This document shows, piece by piece, positions 8,147-21,346 of a stretch of DNA of 64,000 nt. The stretch spans positions 73,665 through 137,664 of the forward strand of contig CAVYRD010000007.1 in assembly GCA_963770865.1 (NCBI GenBank), written 5' to 3'. Both the position numbers and the translations under genes were made by a program. Numbering within the stretch: the stretch's first letter is position 1; the number at the start of each line of letters is the position of its first letter. The notes below the pieces were generated by a model. The model saw nothing but the letters and a program-made list of their open reading frames with translations, had not been told where the DNA came from and made no database searches. This DNA is from Miltoncostaea sp963770865 (GTDB lineage Bacteria; Actinomycetota; Thermoleophilia; Miltoncostaeales; Miltoncostaeaceae).

Positions 8147-11100
8147 TCAGTGGTCGCGGAGGATCTGGGCGTGGAGCCGACGAGTCTCGCCGCTTGGCTC
8201 GATGCCGAGTCGGTCGCGCAGCACACGGCGGCACATGCTGTACTGGCGCAGGGCCAGCGCGCGCTCCCCCGAATCGGCGTACACGCGCATCAGGTCGCGG
8301 TGCCACGCCTCGCGCTCGGGCTCCCCGGCGATCAGGAGCCGGTAGCGGCTGATCGCGTCGGACGCGCGCCCTGCGGCGGTGAGCTCCTGGGCGATGCGGA
8401 CGAGCACCTCCCGGTGCGCCTCCTCGAGCTCGGTGCGCAGGGGCTCGGTCCAGGGGGCGAAGGACCACTCGGGAAGGAGCGCCCCACCGTAGGTGCGCTC
8501 GGCCTCCAGCAGCCGCGGCAGTCGCTCGCCCTCCGCCGACAGCGCCCCGCGCGCGGCGCGGAGGAAGTCGAGCGCATCCCATGAATCGCGCTCGCCGAGC
8601 GCCAGCCGGTACACCGGCCCCTCGGCGCGCACGAGCGACGAGCGCCGCCGAGCGCCGACCTGCGGCTCGAGGGCGCGGCGCAGCGCGTAGAGGGTGGAGT
8701 GGAGTGCAGCCAGGCCGCGTTCGCCGGACAGCGACGGCCAAAGCGCCTCGATCAGCACCTCGCGGTGGACGGGGCCGCGAGCGCACGTCAGCATCGCGAG
8801 GAGCACACGCGCCTTCTGCCGGCCGAACGCCGTGTCGGCGATCCGCTCGCCGCCGCGGTGGACGGCGAGCCCGCCGAGCGTGACGATCCGTACGGAGGCC
8901 TTGGCGCCGCGGTGGCGGATGTGGCGCGACTCGCGGGCGGCTCGACGGACGGATGCGTCCTCGTCGCGGACCAGCAGGTCGAGGGCGCCCTCGGCCGCCA
9001 CCGCGCCGGCGCTCGCTTCGGCGAGGGCTCGGCGCACCCCGGGCCGGAGGCCGACCCCCGCGTCGGCGCAGGCGGCGAGGACCTCGCCGCCGCACGCCCC
9101 GGCGAGGCGCACCGCCACGTCCGGCGGCCCGACGCCATCGGCGAGCGCGCGCGGGAGGAGCAGTACCGCAAGGGCCCGCTCGCGCCGGGCCCAGAGCGCT
9201 CCCAGCCGCCGGTCCGATGAGCGCCGAAGCGCCTCCGCGAGCCTTGCGTCACCCTCGGCTCCTGGTCCCCACGCCGCCGCCGCGGCCATCGCCGCCCGGG
9301 CGCCGGCCCAGGGCGCGCTCGCCTGCTCCGCCGCCGCCAGCGCCTCGTCGGCGAGTTCGCGCGCGGCGTCGTCGAACCCGACCCGCAGTGCCGCCAGGGC
9401 GAGGTCGGTCAGCGCCATCGACGAGTCGTGCGGGAGCCCGTGCGCGGTCAGCGCCTCGCGCGCGGCGGCGAGCGCGCGTCGCACTCCGTCGGCGTCCCCT
9501 GCGGCGGCCGCGAAGGTCGCGCCCGCGACGTCGAAGCGGTACCCCCGCAGCGCCCCCCCGAGGCGCCGGAAGGCCGGCGCGTCTCGCGCGAGCTCCTCGC
9601 CGAGGCGCTCCACGTCTCCGAGGCCGGCGAGGGCACCGAGTCGCAGCATCGCGACGACCGGAACGGCGAGCCGCTCGAAGCCGCGCTCGGTGGCCGCGAC
9701 GTCGAGGCGCCCGGCCTCCTCGAGCGCCTCCGCGTACCGGCCCACGTCGGTCAGCACGATCGCCCGGAACGCCCGGGCGTAGAGCGCGTAGTGCAGCAGG
9801 TCGAGGCCCGGGTGCGGCGTGAGCTCCTCGATCGCCTCCTCCAGCGCCGCGAGGGCCTGCGTACGCCGCCCCTGGGGGTGGTCGATGGCGAAGGCACGCG
9901 TCACCGCGATGTGCAGGCGCGTGAGCTCGCGCTGCGGCGCGGCGGCCGACGCCGCCGACAGCTCCTCCTCGGCCTCGGCGTAGCGACAGCTCTCGCCCAG
10001 GAGCAGGGCGAGCATCACCCGGGCGGAGGGCAGCATCTCGGCCGAGGGGTCGATCGCGGCGATGAGCCGACGGGTCACCGCGATCGTGTGGTCGTAGAGC
10101 GCGCCGGCGAGGGGCGCCGCGCGGAGCAGCCGGACCAGCGTCACGGCGGCCCGTTCGTGATCGCCCTCGGCGGTCAGTTGCTCGACGGCGGCCTCCATCG
10201 CGGCGAACGCGCCGCGGTAGTCGGCCCGGTAGAAGAGCTGGGAGGCGTGGGCGAGCACCACGCCGGGGGTGTCCGACCACGCGTCCGGCGGGACGGCGCC
10301 GAGCCACTCGCCGACGTCTGCGCTCCCGCCCGCGCGGCCGCCGCCGTCCCGCGCGAGGGCCGCGATCGCGGCCGTCAGGTTGCCCGAGGCCAGGTGGTGA
10401 CGCGCGGCCGTCTCGTGCCGGCCGGCGTCGGACCAGGCGCCCGCTGCGCGTTCGTGCAGGCCCATCAGTACTCCCGGCGGCGCGCCGGCGAGCCGTCGCC
10501 GCAGCGCCCCGCGCAGCAGCCGGTGCTCGCGGAGCCAGCCGGCCTCGCCGCGCACGACGAAGGCGCGCTGCTCGAGGAGGTCGTCGATGAGCGCTCCGGC
10601 ATCCTGCCGCCCGGTGACCCGGGCGGCGAGCTCCGGCGTGAACCGGTCGAGGACCGCGCACGCCTCGAGCAGGCGCCGGGAGGGCTCGGGCAGGTGGTCG
10701 ACGGCGACGGCGAGTAGGTAGTCGCCGGGGTCGGCACCGCCGCGCGCCTCGAGGAGCAGCCCCGCGAGCCAACCCTCCGTCCGCCGCCGAGCCTCCGCCG
10801 CCTCCTCGGCCGAGGTATGGACGCCGAGCGCGACGAGCAGGCGGTGGCACTCCTCCTCCGTGACGGCCAGGTCGCGCTCGTCCATGTCCACTGCGTCCGG
10901 CCGGGGCATCCCGAGCGGACCGATGCGCCGGCTTGCGAGCCCGAGGCGCGCGCGCTTCGGCAGCTCGCCGAGGAGGGCGACGAGCTCGGCCTCGACGGGC
11001 GTGCCGAAGAGCGCGTGGACGTCGTCGAGCACCACGGTGAGGTCGCCGTCCGTCGTCCGCGAGACGGCCTCGCCGAGCGCCCAGGCGCGCTCGGCGGCGC

Positions 11101-11371
11101 TGTCCGCCCGGGCGACCCCAGGCGCCCGGGCGCCTCGAGGCCCGAGCGCCGAGGCGAGCGTGCGCGCCAGGCCGTCCCTCACGATGCGGGCGTCACAGGC
11201 GCACCAGAGCACCGGCCCCGGCGCGTCGCGTACGGCCAGCGCGAGGAGGGCGCTCTTGCCGTACCCCGCCGCAGCGGTCACCCGGAGCAGCCCCCCGTCC
11301 AGGCCGGCCCGGGCCCGGGTCACGAGGGCGCTCCGGGGTAGGCAGGGCATCGGCGGGCGGGGCGACGCCAT
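8147..11371 (-). CDS. Large MalT/SARP-type ATP-binding transcriptional regulator
   Basis: A 1,074-residue regulator. The N-terminus has a P-loop (AAAGYGKSALL) and Walker B-like VVLDDVHAL of a STAND/MalT-type ATPase. A long Ala-rich helical-repeat region follows, then at the C-terminus a winged-helix (VRIVTLGGLAVHRGGER) and a bacterial transcriptional activation domain with the EAERTYGGALLPEW and YSMCRRVLRDRLGIEPS patterns of SARP regulators. In classical SARPs the DNA-binding domain is N-terminal; here it is C-terminal, as in MalT-like BTAD regulators. ATG 11371 is used; GTG 11386 is an alternative with an AGGG upstream. It precedes the glycosyltransferase and may control it. Confidence 0.8.
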   Translation of the reverse strand: MASPRPPMPCLPRSALVTRARAGLDGGLLRVTAAAGYGKSALLALAVRDAPGPVLWCACDARIVRDGLARTLASALGPRGARAPGVARADSAAERAWALGEAVSRTTDGDLTVVLDDVHALFGTPVEAELVALLGELPKRARLGLASRRIGPLGMPRPDAVDMDERDLAVTEEECHRLLVALGVHTSAEEAAEARRRTEGWLAGLLLEARGGADPGDYLLAVAVDHLPEPSRRLLEACAVLDRFTPELAARVTGRQDAGALIDDLLEQRAFVVRGEAGWLREHRLLRGALRRRLAGAPPGVLMGLHERAAGAWSDAGRHETAARHHLASGNLTAAIAALARDGGGRAGGSADVGEWLGAVPPDAWSDTPGVVLAHASQLFYRADYRGAFAAMEAAVEQLTAEGDHERAAVTLVRLLRAAPLAGALYDHTIAVTRRLIAAIDPSAEMLPSARVMLALLLGESCRYAEAEEELSAASAAAPQRELTRLHIAVTRAFAIDHPQGRRTQALAALEEAIEELTPHPGLDLLHYALYARAFRAIVLTDVGRYAEALEEAGRLDVAATERGFERLAVPVVAMLRLGALAGLGDVERLGEELARDAPAFRRLGGALRGYRFDVAGATFAAAAGDADGVRRALAAAREALTAHGLPHDSSMALTDLALAALRVGFDDAARELADEALAAAEQASAPWAGARAAMAAAAAWGPGAEGDARLAEALRRSSDRRLGALWARRERALAVLLLPRALADGVGPPDVAVRLAGACGGEVLAACADAGVGLRPGVRRALAEASAGAVAAEGALDLLVRDEDASVRRAARESRHIRHRGAKASVRIVTLGGLAVHRGGERIADTAFGRQKARVLLAMLTCARGPVHREVLIEALWPSLSGERGLAALHSTLYALRRALEPQVGARRRSSLVRAEGPVYRLALGERDSWDALDFLRAARGALSAEGERLPRLLEAERTYGGALLPEWSFAPWTEPLRTELEEAHREVLVRIAQELTAAGRASDAISRYRLLIAGEPEREAWHRDLMRVYADSGERALALRQYSMCRRVLRDRLGIEPSGETRRLHAQILRDH

Positions 11372-11606
11372 GCGTCCGCTCGTCACCGACCCTAGGGTGG
11401 GCGCCGCTCGGCGTGGGCGGGTGCTGGCGATCGGGGCTCCGGTTCGTGGGGCTGCTTCGAAGGGGACCGTAACGCCCGAACGCCCACGAAGAGAACACCC
11501 GCCGTCAGTCAGCCGTGAGTGAGCCGCATGACGAGCGGTGAGGTGGCTGCGGTAAAGATGCACATCGGCCACGAGGGCGCGCGCCCTCGATGCGGGGGGA
11601 GACGCG

Positions 11607-13369
11607 ATGTCCACCACGCCCACACCCACCTCGGAGGAGCTCATCCAGCGCCGGCTCCAGGAGGAGCGCGAGCGTCTTGCGCGCGAGCTCGGCATCGAGG
11701 AGGTCGAACGGGAGCACCACGCCCGGCCGGCCGAGCGGCGCTTCACGGCCTCGCAGCGGCCCCACACCACCGTGCTCTACGGCGGCCTCACCTGGAAGCA
11801 CGAGCGGCTCATCCACGGCGCCCTCGAGGGCCTGGGCTACCGTCCGCAGGCGCTTCCGTGCCCGGACGTCGCCGCATTCCAGCTCGGCAAGGAGTACGGC
11901 AACAACGGCCAGTGCAACCCGACGTACTTCACCGTCGGCAACCTGGTCCAGTACCTCCAGCGCCTCGAATCCGAGGGCATGTCCCGCCGGGACATCATCG
12001 ACACGTACGTGTTCGTCACGGCCGGGGCGTGCGGCCCGTGCCGCTTCGGCATGTACGAGGCCGAGTACCGCCTGGCCCTGCGCAACTCCGGCTTCGACGG
12101 CTTCCGGGTCCTGCTCTTCCAGCAGTCCGGGGGCTTCGACCAGGCCGGCGAGGCCGACGGCCTGGAGCTCAACGTCAACTTCTTTCTCGCGTTCCTCAAC
12201 GCCCTCAACATGGGGGACGTACTCAACGACGTCGGCTACCAGATGCGGCCCTTCGAGATCGACGAGGGTGCCACGGACCGGGCCATGGAACAGGCGATGG
12301 GGGACCTGCGGGAGGCCTTCCGCGCCCACCGCAACCGGCGCCTCGAGGGACGCCTGGGCGCGTTCCTGACGTCCCTGCCCGCCGTCGGCGGCGTAGCGGA
12401 GAGCGCCGGCAAGTTCGCCGACGCGCTGCTGGGCCGCGAGTACGTCGCCGCGCTCGAAGGGGTCGCGGACAACCTGCGCCGGGTGCGCATCGACCGGACC
12501 CGCGTCAAGCCGATCGTCAAGATCACCGGCGAGTTCTGGGCCCAGACCACCGAGGGCGACGGGAACTACCGGATGTTCCCGTTCCTCGAGCGCGAGGGCG
12601 CCCAGGTCCTGGTGGAGCCGGTCGGCACCTGGATCATGTACCTCATCCACCAGGCCAAGCAGGCGAACGCGGACCGCGCGGGCGTGACCGAGGACGAGGC
12701 GATGCCGGCGGCGTGGCGCATCGACAAGCGCATGGCGGCCGATCTGCGGATGCGGCGCAAGAACGCCGTCCTGTCCCTCGCCGAGGCCGTCTTCGTCCGC
12801 GAGTGGAGGCGGCTGCGCGAGGCGCTCGGTGGCGTGCCGCACGAGCTCTCGGATCAGTACGAGCTCCAGCGCATCGCCCACCCGATGTACAACTCGCGCG
12901 CCGGCGGCGGCGAGGGCCACCTCGAGGTCGCCAAGAACATCTACTACTCGAACAAGGACATGTGCCACATGGTGCTGTCCCTCAAGCCCTTCGGGTGCAT
13001 GCCCTCGACCCAGTCCGACGGCGTCCAGTCGGCCGTCGTCAACCAGTACAAGGACATGATCTACCTGCCGATCGAGACCTCGGGCGAGGGGGAGATCAAC
13101 GCGCACAGCCGCGTCCAGATGGCCCTGGGCGAGGCGAAGGTCAAGGCGCGCGAGGAGATGCAGCGGGTGCTGGAGCGCACCGGCCTGACCCTCGACGAGG
13201 TGCGCGCGTACGCCGAGGAGCATCCCGAGCTGCAGGACCCGCTCTACAAGGTGCCCCACGCCCCGGGGCTGATCGGCACCGCGGCGAACTTCGTCGCCCA
13301 CGTGCACGAGCTGCGGGGCGGCGGCCTGCGCACGGGCGCCGCGGTCCCGGCGGCCGCGGGGACGCCGGC

Positions 13370-13373
<4 letters not shown>
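11607..13373 (+). CDS. 2-hydroxyacyl-CoA dehydratase component-like protein
   Basis: A 588-residue protein of the family that accompanies CoA-enzyme activases. It has conserved cysteine signatures NNGQCNPTYF (about residue 95), AGACGPCRFGMYEAEY (about 140-155) and MCHMVLSLKPFGCMPSTQ (about 453-470), the likely ligands of iron-sulfur clusters. The N-terminal 45 residues are charged and helical. ATG 11607 follows GGGGGGAGACGCG. Its TGA overlaps the ATG of the large activase as ATGA, and an identical arrangement of these two parts is common in genomes. Related dehydratases remove water from 2-hydroxyacyl-CoA radically; the substrate and the reaction here are not known. Confidence 0.75.
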
Positions 13374-16823
<3,450 letters not shown>

Positions 16824-16840
<17 letters not shown>

Positions 16841-17120
16841 CGGGACGCGCGGCGGCGCCAAGATCATGTTCGAGGTCTACCGCGAGGGCGGCTACGACCG
16901 GCGCTTCCGGGTGGTCTACTTCACGGAGCTCAACGACCACAACCGCGACCACGAGCTCAATCGCTGCCTCGCGGGGGAGAGCTTCCTGTCGGGCTACCTC
17001 GCCGAGACCTCCCGCAAGGAGGCCCGGGCGGTCATCGGCGGCGCGCTCAAGCGCCTGAACGAGGGAGACCCGCTCACGCCGGAGGGCCTCGCGGCCGAGC
17101 TCGAGCCGCACCTGGCCTAG
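16824..17120 (+). CDS. Small hypothetical protein of the activase operon
   Basis: A 98-residue protein not recognised by me. The TTG at 16824 is preferred because GAGGAGGTGA lies directly upstream with correct spacing; an internal ATG at 16866 has no such site. The gene overlaps the end of the activase by 17 bases and is therefore co-translated with it. It contains FEVYREGGYDRRFRVVYF, a beta-rich start, and an alpha-helical second half with a weak DNA-binding-like pattern (ETSRKEARAVIGGALKRLNE). No cysteines of note. It may be an accessory or regulatory subunit of the dehydratase-like system. Confidence 0.65.
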
Positions 17121-17226
17121 ACCGTAGGGAGCGCCGGGATCCGTGCCGGCGCCCCGCTCATGCGTGATCGAGGGTTGCCGTCGGGGATGAGCCTGCGGTA
17201 GAGCCACGGTCATGGGAGGCGCCGAC

Positions 17227-18113
17227 ATGGGTAACGGTACGTTCGTCGGCCCGGATGTGCACGCCCGAAGCGTGGTCGCCGGGGTGATCGATGGACACAC
17301 GGGCGAGCTGAGGGCGCTGCGCGTCCCGCACGGCACGGAGCAGTTGGTGAACTGGCTCAGCCGGCTCCCTGCCCCGGTGCGGGTGACGTACGAGGCCGGG
17401 CCGACCGGCTTCGGCCTGGCCCGCTCATGCGAGGCGGTGAGAATGCAGTGCCTGGTTGCCGCGCCGAGCCTGATCGCGCGCTCGCCCGCCGGGCGCGGCC
17501 GAAGGAGCGATGTCTCCGATGCCGAGCAGCTGGCCCGCCTTCTGCGCCGCGGCGAGCTCACGGCGGTGAGGATCCCCGATCCGGCCGACGAGGCCGCCGG
17601 CGATCTGGTGCGCCCGCGGCGATCTGATGCGGCCGACATCGCCTGTCAAAGCTGCTGCTGCGCCATGGCCTGGTGTACGAGTCCGGGCGCGCCTGGACGG
17701 CCGCACACGAGACCTGGCTGCGGCGCCAGCGCCTCGAGCATCCGGGCACCCGCGCGGCCTTCGATGACTACTATGCCGCCGTTCTCGGGGCGGGTCTTCG
17801 CCGCGAGCGGCTTGATGAGCAGATCGCTCAGATGGCCGCCGACCCGCGCTTTGCGCCGGCGGTGGGGCGTCTTTCGTGCGTACGTGGGGTCGGCACCCTC
17901 ACCGCCTTTGCGCTGGCGGTCGAGATCGGTGACTTCCACCGCCTGCGCGGTGCCACGATCGGCGCCTACCTGGGACTCTCCCCGAGCGAGTCCCAGTCGG
18001 GTGCCCGCCACAGCGGCGGCCCGATCACCAAGGCCGGCAACTCCCACGCACGACGCCTCCTGGTGGAGGCTGCATGGCACCACCGACCTGCGGTGCGCGC
18101 GAGCGCCGTGTAG
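17227..18113 (+). pseudogene. IS110-family transposase, frameshifted and 3'-truncated
   Basis: Two reading frames together give an IS110 transposase. The first part (17227 to about 17630) has the DEDD-type residues: Asp in GPDVHARS, Glu in VTYEAGPTG and Asp in SDVSDAEQLARLL. The second (from about 17640 in another frame) begins RLSKLLLRHGLVYESGRAW and has the C-terminal domain LSCVRGVGTLTAFAL with the serine region QSGARHSGGPITKAGNSHAR. The frameshift lies near 17630. The protein stops about 60 residues earlier than the family norm, where it joins an unrelated remnant. ATG 17227 follows GGGAGG. Not expected to be functional. No terminal inverted repeats are visible, as is usual for IS110. Confidence 0.85.
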
Positions 18114-18381
18114 AAGACGGGTCGCAGCGTGCCCTCGATCGCTCGGCGTCGGGCCTCCTCCTCGAAGCGGTCGGTTCCCGCTTCGACGGCGTCATGCCAT
18201 GCGAGGGCGAACTCCTCGTCGCGCTGGCGGTGTCGTAGACCGTCGAACGGCCCACGCCGGCGGCGCGACACGCCGCCGTCACAGAGTGGCCCTCGGCGAG
18301 GTCGGCGAGGAAGGCCTCGCGGGCTGCGTTGGGAACGCGCAGCAGCCCCCCCGCAACGCCCAGAGACGCCCTGCAACGCAC
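18090..18381 (-). pseudogene. Phage terminase-small-subunit-like HTH remnant
   Basis: Minus-strand remnant with an N-terminal helix-turn-helix (REAFLADLAEGHSV, AACRAAGVGRSTVYD). A single-base frameshift near 18230 is followed by RQRDEEFALAWHDAVEAG and EEEARRRAIEGTLRPVF in the next frame. This combination is typical of small phage-type DNA-binding proteins such as terminase small subunits. The 3' part is cut where it meets the IS110 remnant. It is decayed debris at the junction of the two islands. Confidence 0.6.
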
Positions 18382-18446
18382 TCGGCCCCTGCAGCGGATG
18401 AGGCCGCGAGGGGTCGAGAACGGCCTGGTGGTCCGGGCTCAGGAAG

Positions 18447-18491
18447 TGGCGGGACCCAGATTCGAACTGGGGACACCACGATTTTCAGTCG
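18447..18491. repeat. attL: 45-base direct repeat of tRNA-Phe
   Basis: These 45 bases are identical to 34214-34258, the 3' part of the tRNA-Phe gene from the anticodon stem to the last base. Beyond it the sequences diverge. This is the left boundary of the integrative element whose integrase lies at 19370-20617. Confidence 0.92.
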
Positions 18492-18763
18492 CCCCTCGGA
18501 GCGTCAGAGAGCCCGCCCGGTGAGCCGGGTGTCGCCGGGGCACGCCCCAGGCGCATCGACGTATGCATCGTCTCGTCGCCGGGCGGCAAGCGCCGCCGTC
18601 CTGTCAAACCGGTGAGCGGCCGAGTCCGCCACGCGGTCGGGGCGCTTCGCTCGGCCCGTAACGGCAGCTCAACGGCCCTTAACCCAACGGCCACGACCCG
18701 GAGCTACCGTGGACCCCGACCGTGGGGTTTTGGCCCCGACAGTCGTCCAAACAGAGGTGCCCG

Positions 18764-19192
18764 ATGAGCCCCATCACTTCCCGCCCGCCCGGATCGCCCC
18801 CAGACGCGGCCGACGCCACCATGGATCTCCTTGACCTGGCCCACGCCGCCCTGCCCTCGGACGAGCTGGGGGCAGTGCTCACGGCCACCCGGCGCGCCGC
18901 CGCGCTCCTGCTTGAGCCCCCACCGCCCGGGCGCCCGGCGAGGGGTCCCTCGCCGCCGCCAGAAAGCGTGCTCTCGGCGCCCGCCCGCCCCCACCTCGCG
19001 GCGATCGAGGAGAGCCTCAGCGCGGCCGTTGGCCGCCACGGGGCGCACACCCTGGCCGCCTTGCGGCTGCGCCGAGCCGTCGAGACCCATGCCGAGGACG
19101 TGGCGGCCCGCCCGCGGGGCGCCGCGGTCCCGCCCTGGCCGCCCGCCTGCGTCACCCCGGGCTCGCCAAGGCCCGCACGGCAAGCGGCCTGA
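18764..19192 (+). CDS. Hypothetical element protein
   Basis: A 142-residue protein lying between attL and the integrase, divergent to the latter. The ATG at 18764 has GAGG seven bases upstream. The middle is Pro-rich, and two amphipathic helices (MDLLDLAHAALPSDELGAVL and a later Ala-rich one) are predicted. No family recognised. Its base bias matches the neighbours and coding is moderately likely. Confidence 0.45.
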   Translation: MSPITSRPPGSPPDAADATMDLLDLAHAALPSDELGAVLTATRRAAALLLEPPPPGRPARGPSPPPESVLSAPARPHLAAIEESLSAAVGRHGAHTLAALRLRRAVETHAEDVAARPRGAAVPPWPPACVTPGSPRPARQAA

Positions 19193-19369
19193 TCAGCCCG
19201 CCGTCGCACGGCCGGTGGGCAAAGCCGCGGGGCGGCGATCTTCGGGTTGGCCCAGGCTGGATACGGGGGGGCGCTCGAAGACTCATCAGGCGCTCGTACC
19301 GGCCGACGTTCCCCGGGCTTCGAGGAGTCGCTTCAGGCTCGCCCGTATCTCTCGCTCCTGGCGTCGCCC

Positions 19370-20617
19370 TCACCCTCCTGCCCCTGCCCCTGCCGCCGCG
19401 CCGCCCCCGATCCCCTCGAAGCAGGCCGCCGCCTGATCGAGCTGCTCGTCGCCGAGCAGGTGGGCGTAGAGCTGGGCGGTGACGTTCGGGTTGGCGTGCC
19501 CGAGCTGGCGGCTGACGACGATCAGGGGGACCCCGGCGGCCAGCATCAGGCTGGCCGCCGTGTGGCGCAGCCCGTGCGGGCTGACCAGCGGCACCCCCGC
19601 GCCGTCCACCAGCCCCGCCCGGCGCAGCGTGCGCGCGAGGGCCTGGTTGGGGCTGTGGGCGTTCATCGGCCGGCCCGCGGTGCCCGGCCAGACGTAGCCC
19701 GCCGGATCGGCTCCCTCGCCGAGCGATCGCGCGCGCCAGTCCCCGAGCGCCGCCGCGAGGCTCGCGGTGATCGCCACCTTGCGGGCGCGCCGGCCCTTGG
19801 TGGTGCGCTCCAGCCGGCGCCCCGGCACCTCGACGATGTTCCTGCGCACCCAGAGCCGGCGCCCGGCCAGATCGACATCGCCCCAGCGAAGGCCGATCAC
19901 CTCTCCGCGCCGAAGCCCCGCCTCGGCCATCGCGCGGATCATGGTCGCGATCCGCAGGGTCCCGGCGGCGCCGACAAGGCGCCCAAGGCCCTCGGCGTCG
20001 AGCACCCGCTCGACCGCCTGGGCAGCATGGGTGTCGGGGGCGGGCAGGCGAAGACGGCGCGCCGGGTTGGCCTCGATCCGGCCCCACTCGACGCCGGCCT
20101 CGAGCACCCGCCGCAGGGTCGCGATCGTGCCGCGGATCATCCGCGGCCCGGCGCCCTGGCGCACCAGCTCGCCGACGAACCGCTCACAGCGCTCGCGGGT
20201 CACCTGATCAAGCGACAGCTCACCCAGGGCCGGGTCGATCCGAAGGCGGTAGTCGACCTCGGCGTCGGCGATCGTGTTGGGGCTCAGCACCGGCTCGCGG
20301 GCCGCGAGCCAGTCGGCGGCGAGCGCGCGCAGGGTCCCCGGATCGGCGCGCGCCGGCTCCGGCCCCGGCCGGCCGGCCGCCTGGCGCTTGCGCCGCGCGG
20401 CGCGCGCCTGGGTGATCGTGCCGCGGATCGTGAGCGTCGCGCTGGTCCCCGGCCGGCGGCCCGGCACCAGCACCTGGAAGGCGCAGCCGCAGCGCCGGCC
20501 GGAACGAAGGTCGGCGCTCGCCGGGCAGGCCCGGCGGTGCATCCGGTACAGGCCCGGCTCGATCCGCTCGCGCCATCCGCGCGCGGGAGGGGCCGTCGTG
20601 GTAAGGGGTCGCGACAT
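19370..20617 (-). CDS. int: Tyrosine-type site-specific integrase
   Basis: A 415-residue phage-like tyrosine recombinase. An N-terminal arm-binding segment contains a cysteine pair region (RRCGCAFQVL). The core-binding domain (LAADWLAAREPVLSPNT) is followed by the catalytic domain with Arg in AGLRRGEVIGLRW, a TKGRRARKV beta-hairpin lysine, HGLRHTAAS (HxxR), LGHANPNVT and the Tyr nucleophile in AQLYAHLLG. All catalytic residues are present. ATG 20617 is the first start after the upstream Xis-like gene; the ribosome-binding site is poor, so an upstream start overlapping xis is possible. It lies at the left end of the element, pointing toward attL. Expected to catalyse integration and excision at tRNA-Phe. 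Confidence 0.93.
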   Translation of the reverse strand: MSRPLTTTAPPARGWRERIEPGLYRMHRRACPASADLRSGRRCGCAFQVLVPGRRPGTSATLTIRGTITQARAARRKRQAAGRPGPEPARADPGTLRALAADWLAAREPVLSPNTIADAEVDYRLRIDPALGELSLDQVTRERCERFVGELVRQGAGPRMIRGTIATLRRVLEAGVEWGRIEANPARRLRLPAPDTHAAQAVERVLDAEGLGRLVGAAGTLRIATMIRAMAEAGLRRGEVIGLRWGDVDLAGRRLWVRRNIVEVPGRRLERTTKGRRARKVAITASLAAALGDWRARSLGEGADPAGYVWPGTAGRPMNAHSPNQALARTLRRAGLVDGAGVPLVSPHGLRHTAASLMLAAGVPLIVVSRQLGHANPNVTAQLYAHLLGDEQLDQAAACFEGIGGGAAAGAGAGG

Positions 20618-20672
20618 CGTCAGGAGGGCGGGCTCTCGGAGGGTCGGGCAGGGTAGCTTCGCTGGGGCCCGC

Positions 20673-21005
20673 TCATCCAGTCCCGGGCTCCGGCTCGCGC
20701 GGCTCGGCCCACCAGCGCCGCCCGCGCACCGGTACGGGGCCACCGGCCCGCGCAGGCCCGCCCGCACCACCCGTGCGCGTGCTGCCGCGCCTCGACAAGG
20801 GCCCGGGAGCCTCGCGCCGCCGCTCCTCCCACGCGGCCAGGTCCTCGGCGCGCACCAGGAGCCCGCGCCCGGCACGAAAGGCGCCCGCATCGCGCATCAG
20901 GGCGCGGGCAGCACGCGGGTCGGCCAGCCGGTAGCGGGCCATCACCTGGCGGGTGTCCAGAAGCGGCCCGAGCGGCGTCGGGTCGGGGGCGTGCGGATCA
21001 TCCAT
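20673..21005 (-). CDS. Xis-like winged-helix protein
   Basis: A 110-residue basic protein with a MerR/excisionase-like helix-turn-helix near the N-terminus (LLDTRQVMARYRLADPRAAR, then RAGRGLLVRAEDLAAWEERR), followed by a disordered Arg/Pro-rich tail. It ends 55 bases before the integrase start on the same strand, so it probably shares a transcript with int, as excisionase genes do. Its promoter region contains a 26-base motif also found before the element's methyltransferase. Excisionase or recombination-directionality factor is the most likely role. Confidence 0.7.
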   Translation of the reverse strand: MDDPHAPDPTPLGPLLDTRQVMARYRLADPRAARALMRDAGAFRAGRGLLVRAEDLAAWEERRREAPGPLSRRGSTRTGGAGGPARAGGPVPVRGRRWWAEPREPEPGTG

Positions 21006-21036
21006 AGGCCGCCCCTCGGCAGGCGTGCCCCCTGGC

Positions 21037-21062
21037 CGCAGGTCTCCTACCGGGTCAGTTGG
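21037..21062 (-). promoter_or_regulatory. 26-base motif before xis, shared with the methyltransferase promoter
   Basis: Read on the minus strand, 22 of 26 bases match 24778-24803. Both copies face the downstream gene and both end about 31-32 bases before the ATG. The core reads CTGACCCGGTAGGAGACCT here. It may be a common promoter or an operator for an element-encoded regulator. Confidence 0.55.
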
Positions 21063-21112
21063 CCGGCGCCGCCCGGCTGCAACCCCCTGCGCCCGGCCCG
21101 CCGGCCCCGCCC

Positions 21113-21164
21113 ATTACGTCCCGCGCCGGGGCCGTCGAGCGCGCAATTCCGGGACGAAATGCGT
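21113..21164. repeat. Dispersed inverted-repeat element, copy 1
   Basis: The arms TTACGTCCCG and CGGGACGAAA are imperfectly complementary around a spacer that includes GAGCGCGCAAT. A second copy at 23699-23750 shares the arms and the spacer core but differs between them. It lies in the 340-base gap between the xis start and the next minus-strand gene. Confidence 0.65.
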
Positions 21165-21346
21165 CGCGCGTACCCCTTCGCCCGCCCGCCCGCTCGACCG
21201 CACACCTCCCATGGGTGCTCGCTCGCCTCGGCCTGCCGGGGCCGGCCTCGCTCCCCTCCTCCGCCCCCGGGGGGGGGGGCGGCTCGCCCTCATCCACCGC
21301 TCGTGCCCCTCGCGTCATCGTGGGGGCGGGGCGCCCGGGAGCGCCC

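Noticed and set aside
11519..13369. A single 1,773-residue protein covering both activase-system genes
   Set aside because: The frame upstream of 13370 is antiparallel in phase to the real component gene at 11607-13373, which has conserved cysteine motifs and a proper start.
18447..18491. Second tRNA-Phe gene
   Set aside because: Only the 3' 45 bases are present; the acceptor 5' strand and D arm are missing, so it is an attachment repeat.
21266..21282. G homopolymer as a phase-variable tract
   Set aside because: It lies in the non-coding gap between the xis start and the next gene and is not within a coding start region, so no switching gene can be proposed.
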